From positions 1 through 18,268 of the forward strand of contig CAMLFF010000028.1 in assembly GCA_946479185.1 (NCBI GenBank): a stretch of DNA of 18,268 nucleotides, in the 5' to 3' direction. Below are positions 1 to 6,397 of this stretch, one piece after another; the stretch's first letter is position 1, and each line of letters begins with the position of its first letter. Position numbers and translations under genes: made by a program. The notes under the pieces were generated by a model. That model was not told the origin of the DNA, did not search any database, and worked only from the letters and a program-made list of their open reading frames with translations. This DNA is from an uncultured Sphingobium sp. (lineage in GTDB: Bacteria > Pseudomonadota > Alphaproteobacteria > Sphingomonadales > Sphingomonadaceae).

Positions 1-656
1 AGCGCCGGTTCGATCCGACCTGCGCGCCCTTCGAGCCGGTCGCCTGCGATATCTTCATCACCGAGGCGACGTTCGGCCTGCCGCTCTTTCAGCATCCCCC
101 GGTGGAGGATGAAGTAGCCCGGCTGCTCAGCGTGCGCGCCAACAACCCCGATCGCTGCGTGCTTGTCGGCGCCTATGCGCTCGGCAAGGCGCAGCGGGTG
201 ATTGCCGAGCTGCGGCGCGCGGGCTGGAACGAGACCATCTATCTGCATGGCGCGATGGAGAAGATGTGCCGCCTGTATGCCGAGCTTGGCGTCGATCTCG
301 GGCCGTTGGCGCTCATGGCCGATGTGCCCAAGGCCGATCTTGCTGGGCAAATCGTGGTCAGCCCACCATCGGCGCTCAATGATCGCTGGGCGCGGCGCCT
401 GCCGGACCCGATCACCGCCATGGCATCGGGCTGGATGCGGGTGCGCCAGCGCGCCCGGCAACGCAATGTCGAGCTGCCGCTCGTCATATCCGACCATGCC
501 GATTGGGATGAGCTGACCCAGACGATCACGGAAGTGAACCCGGCCGAGACATGGATCACCCATGGGCGCGAGGAAGCCCTGCTGCGCTGGTGCGAGTTGA
601 CCCAGCGCAAGGCGCGGGCGCTCGCCATGATCGGCTATGAAGACGAGGACGATTGA
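1..656 (+). CDS. Ligase-associated MBL-fold DNA exonuclease, C-terminal part
   Basis: This is the C-terminal 217 residues of a protein whose start lies left of the window; the open frame runs from base 3 to the TGA at 654-656. It matches the metallo-beta-lactamase/beta-CASP family related to mRNA 3'-end processing factors, annotated in bacteria as ligase-associated DNA exonuclease. Visible family features are ITEATFGLP near the left edge, VLVGAYALGKAQRV, LHGAMEKM, the SDHADW motif with its beta-CASP histidine, and THGREEALLRW near the end. The family is thought to trim DNA ends for the neighbouring ATP-dependent ligase. The ligase gene follows with one base between the stop and its likely GTG start, so the two are co-translated. 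The N-terminal HxHxDH zinc site cannot be seen. Family identity is recognised from sequence; the exonuclease role is family knowledge. Confidence 0.88.
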   Translation, partial: RRFDPTCAPFEPVACDIFITEATFGLPLFQHPPVEDEVARLLSVRANNPDRCVLVGAYALGKAQRVIAELRRAGWNETIYLHGAMEKMCRLYAELGVDLGPLALMADVPKADLAGQIVVSPPSALNDRWARRLPDPITAMASGWMRVRQRARQRNVELPLVISDHADWDELTQTITEVNPAETWITHGREEALLRWCELTQRKARALAMIGYEDEDD

Positions 657-657
657 G

Positions 658-2265
658 GTGGAAGCGTTCGCCGACCTCATCGATGGGCTGACCTACACCC
701 GCTCGCGCAACGGCAAGCTGCAATTGCTCGCCCAATATCTGCGCGACACGCCGGATCCTGATCGCGGCTGGGCGCTGGCGGCGCTCACCGATGGGCTGGA
801 TTTCCCCGCCGTAAAATCGTCCATCATCCGAAAAATGCTGATGGAGCGGGTGGACCCGGTGCTGTTCACCCTCTCGCGCGATTATGTGGGCGATACGGCG
901 GAAACGGCGAGCCTGTTATGGCCGCGCCCGCCGTATCCACCATCGCCGCCCACGGTCTCCGAGGCAGTGGACATCCTCGCCGCCATGACGCGCGCCAGCG
1001 TGCTGCGCGATCTGCCTGCGTTGCTCGATCGGCTGGACGCCAATGGTCGCTACGCCCTGCTCAAGCTCGCGACGGGCGCCATGCGCATCGGCATTTCCGC
1101 GCGGCTCGCCAAGACCGCCTTTGCGCAGGCCTTTGATGTGCCGGTGGATGAGGTGGAGGAATATTGGCACGGGCAGGCGCCGCCCTATGCGCCCCTGTTC
1201 GCCTGGGCAGCCGATGGCGCGCCTGCCCCGTCGGGCGAGGGCTTGCCGCTGTTCCGCCCCTTCATGCTCGCCCATCCGCTCGATGAGACGATCGTCGACA
1301 TGGCGGACTATGCGGCAGAGTGGAAATGGGACGGTATTCGTGTGCAGATCGTCCATGCTGTCGGGCCGGATGGCGGCGAAACGCGGGTCTATTCGCGCTC
1401 GGGCGATGATGTTTCCGCGACCTTCCCGGAGGTCGCCGCCGCGCTCACTATTCCCTGCGTGCTGGATGGCGAATTGCTGGTGCGCGGCAGCCATCAGGGG
1501 GGCGAGAAGGGTGGGGCGGCCAGCTTCAACGCTTTGCAGCAGCGGCTGGGGCGCAAGACTGTTTCGCGCAAGATGGCGCAGGATTATCCCGCCTTCGTGC
1601 GGCTTTACGATGCGCTGATTATCGGCACGGAGGATGTGCGCGCGCTGCCCTGGGAGCAGCGCCGCTTGCGGCTGGAGCAATTCATGGCCCAGCTTGATCC
1701 CGCGCGGTTCGACATCAGCGAAGTGATCGAGGCCGCCAGCCTCGATGAACTCGCGGCCCTGCGCGAACGCGCGCGGGACGAGGAAATTGAGGGCGTCATG
1801 CTCAAGCGGCGTGACAGCCCCTATATTGCCGGGCGGCGCACCGGGCTGTGGTATAAATGGAAGCGCGATCCGCTGCTGATCGATTGCGTGCTGATGTATG
1901 CACAGCGCGGCAGCGGCAAGCGCTCATCCTTCTACTCGGATTTCACCTTCGGCTGCTGGGATGGCGACCCGGACAGGGGCGCGGACCTACTCCCCGTCGG
2001 CAAGGCCTATTTCGGCTTCACCGATGAAGAGCTTAAATGGCTGGATCGCTATGTGCGCAGCCACACCACCAACCGCTTCGGCCCGGTGCGCGAGACCGAC
2101 CGCAGCCTCGTGTTGGAGGTCGCGTTCGATTCCGTGCATGAGAGCAAGCGGCACAAGTCCGGCGTCGCCATGCGCTTCCCTCGCATCAGCCGCATCCGCA
2201 GCGACAAGCCCGCCCATGAGGCGGACCGGATCGATGCGTTGCGGGCGTTTATCGGCGGAACCTAG
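658..2265 (+). CDS. ATP-dependent DNA ligase of the exonuclease-associated type
   Basis: ATP-dependent DNA ligase of about 535 residues that seals nicks through a lysyl-AMP intermediate. The N-terminal DNA-binding domain covers about 1-185. The nucleotidyltransferase domain follows, with motif I KWDGIR (AMP-accepting lysine codon 1324-1326, K223 from the GTG start). Later motifs are EGVMLK and LWYKWKR, and the OB-fold domain ends with the RFPRISRIRSDK motif. An ATG at 637 in frame lies inside the upstream gene and has no ribosome site. The GTG at 658 has GAGGA at 645-649 and gives the usual family N-terminus (aromatic FA-LID-L-YTRSRN), so I chose it. It forms an operon with the MBL exonuclease just upstream. 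The helicase and PdeM-type phosphoesterase that often complete this cassette do not follow. It ends convergently on a glutathione S-transferase gene, the two TAG stops sharing one CTAG. Confidence 0.93.
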   Translation: MEAFADLIDGLTYTRSRNGKLQLLAQYLRDTPDPDRGWALAALTDGLDFPAVKSSIIRKMLMERVDPVLFTLSRDYVGDTAETASLLWPRPPYPPSPPTVSEAVDILAAMTRASVLRDLPALLDRLDANGRYALLKLATGAMRIGISARLAKTAFAQAFDVPVDEVEEYWHGQAPPYAPLFAWAADGAPAPSGEGLPLFRPFMLAHPLDETIVDMADYAAEWKWDGIRVQIVHAVGPDGGETRVYSRSGDDVSATFPEVAAALTIPCVLDGELLVRGSHQGGEKGGAASFNALQQRLGRKTVSRKMAQDYPAFVRLYDALIIGTEDVRALPWEQRRLRLEQFMAQLDPARFDISEVIEAASLDELAALRERARDEEIEGVMLKRRDSPYIAGRRTGLWYKWKRDPLLIDCVLMYAQRGSGKRSSFYSDFTFGCWDGDPDRGADLLPVGKAYFGFTDEELKWLDRYVRSHTTNRFGPVRETDRSLVLEVAFDSVHESKRHKSGVAMRFPRISRIRSDKPAHEADRIDALRAFIGGT

Positions 2266-2885
2266 CTGTAAGCGTAAGGTCCGCCAACCTCGAGCGCACG
2301 CTTGTAGGCCGGACGCGATTGCACCTTCTCCAGCCAAGCCATCGTATGCGGGCGGCTCTCATCCAGCCCGGCGCGACTGCGCGCGGCTTCAAGCGGAAAG
2401 CTCATCATGATGTCCGCGCCGCTCATCTCATCACCAGCAAACCAGGGGCGCTGGGTCAGCTCATTCTCGACATAATCGAGATGCACATCGATCATCGGCT
2501 GGATGCGCTTGATCGCCACCTTGCCCATGATCGGCACGCGGCTCAGCACTAGCTTGAGCAGCAGCGGCGGCATCATCGATCCTTCCGCATAATGCAGAAA
2601 CATGCGGTAGCGCAGCGCCGCAGTCCGATCCGTAGGCGCACCCAGCTTCCCCCCCGCTTTCTCCACCAGATATTCAACAATCGCGCCACTCTCCGCAATG
2701 ATTACCCCATCATCCTCGATCACCGGCGATTTGCCGAGCGGATGCACGCGCTTGAGGTCTTCGGGTGCGAGCATTGTCTTGCTGTCGCGCTGATAGCGGC
2801 GCACCTCATAGGGCAGGCCCAGCTCCTCCAGCATCCAGAGCACGCGCTGCGAGCGGGAGTGGTTGAGATGGTGGACGATGATCAT
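2262..2885 (-). CDS. Glutathione S-transferase
   Basis: Cytosolic glutathione S-transferase of 207 residues, within the usual family length. The N-terminal thioredoxin-like domain (about 1-78) starts MIIVHHLNHSRSQRVLWMLEEL-like, with a Ser/Arg region where the catalytic Ser or Tyr sits. It contains the cis-proline segment SPVIEDDG and the glutathione-binding ESGAIVEYL motif. The all-helical C-terminal domain includes WFAGDEMSGADIMMSFPLE, the conserved N-capping region. The frame extends upstream to 3008, but ATG 2885 is preceded by a strong GGAGG ribosome site (2890-2894 on the plus strand read in reverse) and matches the family start. The gene is divergent from groES and convergent with the DNA ligase. 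The substrate is unknown. Confidence 0.92.
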   Translation of the reverse strand: MIIVHHLNHSRSQRVLWMLEELGLPYEVRRYQRDSKTMLAPEDLKRVHPLGKSPVIEDDGVIIAESGAIVEYLVEKAGGKLGAPTDRTAALRYRMFLHYAEGSMMPPLLLKLVLSRVPIMGKVAIKRIQPMIDVHLDYVENELTQRPWFAGDEMSGADIMMSFPLEAARSRAGLDESRPHTMAWLEKVQSRPAYKRALEVGGPYAYS

Positions 2886-2957
2886 GAAGCCTCCATAAAG
2901 TTCGGGCCAGCCCGCACAGGCATGACTCATCAAATCGGTCGCGGTTCCAATAGCGCC

Positions 2958-2986
2958 CTTGTATTCGCGCGGCACATGCCCCACTT
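2958..2986 (+). promoter_or_regulatory. Candidate sigma-32 (RpoH) heat-shock promoter for groESL
   Basis: CTTGTAT (2958-2964), a 14-base spacer and CCCCACTT (2979-2986) closely match the RpoH consensus CTTGAAA-N11-16-CCCCATNT. The implied transcription start, near 2993, falls at the edge of the CIRCE element. Position and sequence both fit heat-shock control of groES-groEL. Not experimentally shown here. Confidence 0.7.
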
Positions 2987-2994
2987 CTGCAGTG

Positions 2995-3021
2995 TTGGCA
3001 CTCCGCAAGCCGGAGTGCCAG
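2995..3021 (+). promoter_or_regulatory. CIRCE operator (HrcA-binding inverted repeat)
   Basis: TTGGCACTC-N9-GAGTGCCAG: the arms pair over eight of nine bases with exactly the nine-base spacer of the CIRCE consensus TTAGCACTC-N9-GAGTGCTAA. It lies 79 bases upstream of the groES start and directly downstream of the heat-shock-like promoter. HrcA repressor is the known ligand; hrcA itself is not in this window. Confidence 0.93.
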
Positions 3022-3058
3022 ATCGCAATTTGGCAGCGCTGGCTCCCCGCTTGTGAAA

Positions 3059-3074
3059 GCGACGATATCGTCGC
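3059..3074. promoter_or_regulatory. Perfect 16-bp palindrome in the groESL leader
   Basis: GCGACGATATCGTCGC is a perfect palindrome without spacer between the CIRCE element and the groES ribosome site. With no loop it is a poor RNA hairpin but a good site for a dimeric DNA-binding protein. It matches no operator I can name. It could also be a restriction or methylation target or chance. Confidence 0.5.
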
Positions 3075-3100
3075 GGACCAGCGACAGGATGCGCGCCCTT

Positions 3101-3388
3101 ATGACATTCCGCCCTCTCCATGACCGCGTTCTTGTACGCCGTATCGAAGCGCCTGAGAAAACCGCTGGCGGCATCATCATCCCTGACAATGCCAAGGAAA
3201 AGCCACAAGAAGGCGAAATCGTCTCCACCGGTTCCGGCGCGCGCGCTGAAGATGGCTCGATCACGCCGCTCGACGTGAAGGCAGGCGACCGCATCCTGTT
3301 CGGCAAATGGTCCGGCACTGAAGTGAAGGTGGATGGTGAAGACCTCATCATCATGAAGGAAAGCGACGTTCTGGGCGTCATCGGCTGA
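3101..3388 (+). CDS. groES: Co-chaperonin GroES (Hsp10)
   Basis: GroES of 95 residues, the usual family length. It forms the heptameric lid that caps GroEL and closes the folding chamber in the cytoplasm. The N-terminus [16 protein letters not shown] is the family signature. The mobile loop follows in the [20 protein letters not shown] region (about 18-37), with the hydrophobic GGIIIP tripeptide that contacts GroEL. The C-terminal half carries [34 protein letters not shown]. The frame is open back to 3053, but the ATG at 3101 gives the conserved start; an AGGA at 3086-3089 lies rather far upstream, so initiation may be moderate. First gene of the groESL operon, 66 bases before groEL, preceded by an RpoH-like promoter and CIRCE. 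Confidence 0.97.
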   Translation: MTFRPLHDRVLVRRIEAPEKTAGGIIIPDNAKEKPQEGEIVSTGSGARAEDGSITPLDVKAGDRILFGKWSGTEVKVDGEDLIIMKESDVLGVIG

Positions 3389-3410
3389 TCTAGCCGCAAG
3401 ATTTCCGGCT
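3382..3410 (+). promoter_or_regulatory. Mutually exclusive short hairpins between groES and groEL
   Basis: Three 5-base blocks, CGGCT (3382-3386, reaching into the groES stop codon), AGCCG (3392-3396) and CGGCT (3406-3410), allow the middle block to pair with either neighbour. Loops would be 5 or 9 bases. In Agrobacterium the groESL transcript is known to be cleaved in this intercistronic region, so a processing site is plausible. The stems are short, so this is tentative. Confidence 0.35.
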
Positions 3411-3454
3411 GGCGTGAACAGCGCCGCCGACCCGATTTGAAGGATTAGAAAACC

Positions 3455-5095
3455 ATGTCAGCCAAAGAAGTAAAATTCTCCCGCGACGCCCGCGAAGGCA
3501 TTGCCCGCGGCGTCGATATTCTGGCCAACGCCGTGCGCGTGACGCTCGGCCCTAAAGGCCGCAACGTGCTCATCAACAAGAGCTATGGCGCGCCACGCAT
3601 CACCAAGGATGGCGTAACCGTCGCCAAGGAAATCGAGCTTAAGGACAAGTTCGAGAATATGGGCGCGCAGATGATCCGCGCCGTGGCCTCCAAGGCGCAT
3701 GACCATGCTGGCGACGGCACGACGACAGCCACCGTGCTGGCGCAGGCCATCGTTCGCGAAGGCATGAAGTCGGTCTCCGCCGGTGTTGACCCGATGGACC
3801 TCAAGCGCGGCATCGATCTCGCTGTGACCGCCGTGGTCGCCGAGCTCAAGGCGCGCTCCAAGCCCGTCGGCAATAATCAGGAAATCGCGCAGGTCGGCAT
3901 CGTCTCGGCCAATGGCGATGAGATTGTTGGCCGCAAGATTGCCGAAGCGATGGAAAAGGTCGGCAAGGAAGGCGTCATCACGATTGAAGAAGCCACCGGT
4001 GTCGAGTTTGAGCTGGATGTCGTTGAAGGCATGCAGTTCGACCGTGGCTATCTCTCGCCATATTTCGTGACGAATGCCGAGAAAATGGCCGTGGAACTTC
4101 AGGATCCTTACATCCTGATCCACGAGAAGAAGCTCTCCAACCTGCAAGCTTTGCTCCCGGTTCTGGAAGCCGTCGTGCAGTCGGGTCGCCCGCTGCTGAT
4201 CATCGCCGAGGATATTGAGGGTGAAGCCCTTGCCACGCTGGTGGTCAACAAGCTGCGCGGTGGCCTCAAGGTCGCTGCCGTCAAGGCGCCTGGCTTTGGC
4301 GATCGTCGCAAGGCAATGCTGGAAGATATCGCGATCCTCACCAAGAGCGAAGTCGTCTCTGAGGATCTCGGCATCAAGCTGGAGAATGTCACGCTCGAAA
4401 TGCTCGGCACGGCCAAGCGCGTGACGATCGACAAGGACACCACGACCATCGTTGATGGCGCCGGTGCTGCCGATGCGATCACGGGCCGCGTTGACGCGAT
4501 CCGTACGCAGATCGAAAACACGACCAGCGATTATGACAAGGAGAAGCTCCAGGAGCGTCTTGCCAAGCTTGCTGGCGGTGTTGCGATCATCAAGGTCGGT
4601 GGCGCAAGCGAGCTGGAAGTCAAGGAGCGCAAGGACCGTGTCGACGATGCGCTGCACGCAACCCGTGCGGCTGTTGAAGAAGGCATTGTGCCCGGTGGCG
4701 GCACCGCGTTGCTTTACGCCTCAAAGGTGCTCGCTGGCCTGAACCCGTTGAATGACGATCAGCGTCGCGGCATCGACATCATCCGTGCAGCTCTGCAAGC
4801 GCCTGTGCGCCAGATCGCAGAAAATGCCGGGCATGATGGCGGCGTGGTTGCTGGCAAGCTGCTCGATGGCGGAGATGAGAATCTCGGCTTCAATGCGCAG
4901 ACCGAGAAGTATGAGAATCTGTTCCAGTCCGGCGTGATCGATCCTACCAAGGTTGTGCGCACGGCTTTGCAGGATGCTGCATCGGTCGCAGGCTTGCTCA
5001 TCACGACCGAAGCTGCTGTTGCCGACATTGGCGATGACAGCGCGGATTCGTCTGGTGGTGGCATGGGCGGAATGGGCGGCGGCATGGGCTTTTAA
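3455..5095 (+). CDS. groEL: Chaperonin GroEL (Hsp60)
   Basis: Full-length GroEL, 546 residues (E. coli 548), the double-ring ATP-driven folding chamber that works with GroES. ATP-site residues are present: VTLGPKGRN (29-37), D52 in ITKDGV, D87 in the [10 protein letters not shown] motif, and D398 in [16 protein letters not shown], the residue needed for ATP hydrolysis. The apical domain includes [13 protein letters not shown] and [24 protein letters not shown]. The C-terminus ends in the flexible Gly-Met tail ([12 protein letters not shown]). An AAGGA ribosome site lies 8-12 bases before the ATG. Unusual against common alphaproteobacterial GroELs as I recall them: NKSYGAP where DKSFGAP or EKSFGAP is typical, and KAHDHAGDG before the GDGTTT motif where KTND-AGDG is common. 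This could be lineage drift or one of two paralogues. A hairpin follows the stop. Confidence 0.98.
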   Translation: MSAKEVKFSRDAREGIARGVDILANAVRVTLGPKGRNVLINKSYGAPRITKDGVTVAKEIELKDKFENMGAQMIRAVASKAHDHAGDGTTTATVLAQAIVREGMKSVSAGVDPMDLKRGIDLAVTAVVAELKARSKPVGNNQEIAQVGIVSANGDEIVGRKIAEAMEKVGKEGVITIEEATGVEFELDVVEGMQFDRGYLSPYFVTNAEKMAVELQDPYILIHEKKLSNLQALLPVLEAVVQSGRPLLIIAEDIEGEALATLVVNKLRGGLKVAAVKAPGFGDRRKAMLEDIAILTKSEVVSEDLGIKLENVTLEMLGTAKRVTIDKDTTTIVDGAGAADAITGRVDAIRTQIENTTSDYDKEKLQERLAKLAGGVAIIKVGGASELEVKERKDRVDDALHATRAAVEEGIVPGGGTALLYASKVLAGLNPLNDDQRRGIDIIRAALQAPVRQIAENAGHDGGVVAGKLLDGGDENLGFNAQTEKYENLFQSGVIDPTKVVRTALQDAASVAGLLITTEAAVADIGDDSADSSGGGMGGMGGGMGF

Positions 5096-5115
5096 GCCCA
5101 GCGCACCCTGATGTT

Positions 5116-5149
5116 TTGGAGGCGGGGGGCGATTTGTCCCCGCCTCCAA
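5116..5149 (+). terminator. GC-rich hairpin after groEL, probable terminator
   Basis: TTGGAGGCGGGG (5116-5127) and CCCCGCCTCCAA (5138-5149) form a perfect 12-bp stem with a 10-base loop, starting 21 bases after the groEL stop. No U-run follows, so it may act as a weak or Rho-assisted terminator, or as a 3' stabilising hairpin. Confidence 0.6.
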
Positions 5150-5161
5150 CCATGCTATTAC
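5134..5161 (+). promoter_or_regulatory. Weak candidate promoter for the small-protein genes
   Basis: TTGTCC (5134-5139), 16 bases, TATTAC (5156-5161): each box matches four of six consensus bases. It overlaps the loop and right arm of the groEL hairpin and would start transcription near 5168, just before the short upstream frame at 5185. Low support. Confidence 0.3.
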
Positions 5162-5184
5162 GCGCTGTCTTTGGGAGTTGATTG

Positions 5185-5235
5185 ATGTTCCTTCCAATAC
5201 AGCCTCTCCCCCGCCCTCATCGGCCCGCCGCATGA
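5185..5235 (+). CDS. Possible 16-residue leader peptide coupled to the next gene
   Basis: A short frame encoding MFLPIQPLPRPHRPAA (five prolines) starts with ATG at 5185. It is preceded by GGGAG at 5173-5177 with a 7-base gap, the best ribosome site in this region. Its TGA overlaps the ATG of the next gene as ATGA (5232-5235). The following ATG has no ribosome site of its own, so translational coupling through this frame is plausible. Alternatively the downstream gene starts at TTG 5178 and this frame is incidental. No function is known. Confidence 0.35.
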   Translation: MFLPIQPLPRPHRPAA

Positions 5236-5582
5236 CCGAACGCTTCACGCGATCCTCGCTCAGTTTCCGCGCGCCGTTTCGCCTGCCCGGTTTCGATGCG
5301 CCTCTGCCCGCTGGCACCTATGCCGTGGACACTGAGGAAGAGGGCATCGAGGGCAACGAACATATCATCTACCGCCGCGTCGCCACGACATTGCTGGTTG
5401 AGACGCCGGGGCGCGTCGAGCATCGCGCGGTCGATCCGCAAGCGCTGGACGAAGCGTGGGAGCGCGATCAAAAGGCTGTGCTGGCTCCACCACCAGAGCC
5501 TCCCCTGCCGGAACCGGTCGCTCCCAAGCCGAAATCCATCTCAACCTGGTTCCGCGCATTGTGGCGCGGCAGCAAGGACTAG
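5232..5582 (+). CDS. Uncharacterised small protein (116 aa)
   Basis: Hypothetical protein of 116 residues. The visible pattern is LSFRAPFRLPGFDAPLPAGTY followed by an acidic stretch (VDTEEEGIEG), then a hydrophobic beta-like segment (VATTLLVETPG) and AVDPQALDEAWERDQ. Small alphaproteobacterial proteins with an FRRPF-L-G-D--LPAG-Y-V--EEE pattern exist, to my recollection all without assigned function. The second half has a proline-rich linker (PPPEPPLPEPVAPKPK) and ends in a basic, tryptophan-containing tail (STWFRALWRGSKD). No signal peptide or membrane helix is seen. The start is uncertain: ATG 5232 (chosen, overlapping the stop of a short upstream frame), or TTG 5178 in the same frame, which has little room for a ribosome site. 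It probably shares a transcript with the next small gene, 7 bases downstream. Confidence 0.68.
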   Translation: MTERFTRSSLSFRAPFRLPGFDAPLPAGTYAVDTEEEGIEGNEHIIYRRVATTLLVETPGRVEHRAVDPQALDEAWERDQKAVLAPPPEPPLPEPVAPKPKSISTWFRALWRGSKD

Positions 5583-5589
5583 CCCGCCC

Positions 5590-5853
5590 ATGTCCAACAG
5601 CGCAGCCATGTGCCGCACGCAGGAAGCGCTTCATTTGAAGATCGCTGCCGAAACCAATCTGGAAAATGTCCGCAAGCGCGCACTCGCCGCCGCCCGCGTA
5701 TGGGCTGCGGAGGCGGTAGAAGCCGAAAGCCATGAGGCAGGTGAGCGCGATCCATTGTCGGCGCAGGATGAGGCCATCGCGCGTGAATTTCTGCTCGATA
5801 ATGATGAAGATGATGACGTGCTGGCAGGCGACAGCAGCAAGCCGGGCGGCTAA
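5590..5853 (+). CDS. Uncharacterised small acidic protein (87 aa)
   Basis: Hypothetical protein of 87 residues; I do not recognise the family. The N-terminal half is predicted helical and polar (TQEALHLKIAAETNLENVRK), followed by an alanine-rich helix (RALAAARVWAAEAVEAE). The C-terminus is strongly acidic (LLDNDEDDDVLAG) and ends in a short glycine-rich tail. No membrane segment, signal peptide or cysteine pair that would suggest metal binding. The ATG at 5590 has AAGGA at 5574-5578 and lies 7 bases after the preceding stop, so the two small genes are likely an operon. The open frame extends upstream to 5296 only as a shadow of the preceding gene. Confidence 0.65.
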   Translation: MSNSAAMCRTQEALHLKIAAETNLENVRKRALAAARVWAAEAVEAESHEAGERDPLSAQDEAIAREFLLDNDEDDDVLAGDSSKPGG

Positions 5854-5889
5854 GAGGCGTCAAATCGCTCATGGGAAAGATGCTGGCCG

Positions 5890-6348
5890 ATGGTGCTGCT
5901 GATCGTAATCGCAATCGCGCTCTTCCTCGTCGCCTCATGCGTAATGGTGCATTATGAAGTGCTGCGCTTCACATCGGAGCTGATCCCACGCCTCTCCATT
6001 TCAACGCGCAGCAAAGTACTGGTGGTCATCGCCGGTGTCTTCGGCGCCCATGTCGTGGAAATTTGCCTGTTCGCGGCAGGCTATGCGCTGATGGATTCTT
6101 TTCCGGCGCTCGGCACGATCGGCGGGCAATTTGCCGGCACGGGCCTCGATTTCTTCTACTTCTCGATTACCAGCTACACGACATTAGGCGTCGGCGATCT
6201 GTTCCCGCATGGTGGGCTGCGCCTGATTGCCGGTCTTGAAGCGCTTATCGGCTTCGTGCTGATCGGCTGGTCTGCGTCCTTCACTTATCTCGCGATGGAG
6301 AAGTTCTGGCAGGATACGCCCCGGTCTCGTAAAAAACCACCGGCGTAA
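5890..6348 (+). CDS. Small potassium-channel-like membrane protein
   Basis: Inner-membrane protein of 152 residues resembling the Ion_trans_2 family. A hydrophobic helix lies at about 2-20 and a second at about 43-70. A pore region carries SYTTLGVGDLFP (filter TLGVGD, L99-D103), followed by a third helix at about 113-136 (LIAGLEALIGFVLIGWSASFTYLAM). The tail is short and basic and there is no RCK or cyclic-nucleotide domain. The filter has Val where classical K+ channels have Tyr or Phe in TVGYGD, so K+ selectivity is inferred, not certain. ATG 5890 was chosen because it is in the hydrophobic frame; GGGAAAG lies 10 bases upstream. An ATG at 5880 is in another frame. It follows the small-protein genes by 36 bases and may share their transcript. 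Confidence 0.8.
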   Translation: MVLLIVIAIALFLVASCVMVHYEVLRFTSELIPRLSISTRSKVLVVIAGVFGAHVVEICLFAAGYALMDSFPALGTIGGQFAGTGLDFFYFSITSYTTLGVGDLFPHGGLRLIAGLEALIGFVLIGWSASFTYLAMEKFWQDTPRSRKKPPA

Positions 6349-6397
6349 AAAGGGTGGGGCGGCCGACAGACTGACCTGCCGACCGACCCAATGTTAA

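Noticed and set aside
637..657. ATG 637 as the DNA ligase start
   Set aside because: It has no ribosome site and lies inside the exonuclease coding region; GTG 658 has GAGGA upstream and yields the conserved N-terminus.
3458..4657. A 399-residue open frame on the minus strand opposite groEL
   Set aside because: It is fully antisense to a certain gene, has no family resemblance, and long antisense frames are common in GC-rich, codon-biased genes.
6349..6397. Terminator between the channel gene and the convergent TonB receptor
   Set aside because: The GC-rich stretch has no good symmetrical stem; only partial repeats of GCCGAC/GTCGG type are visible.
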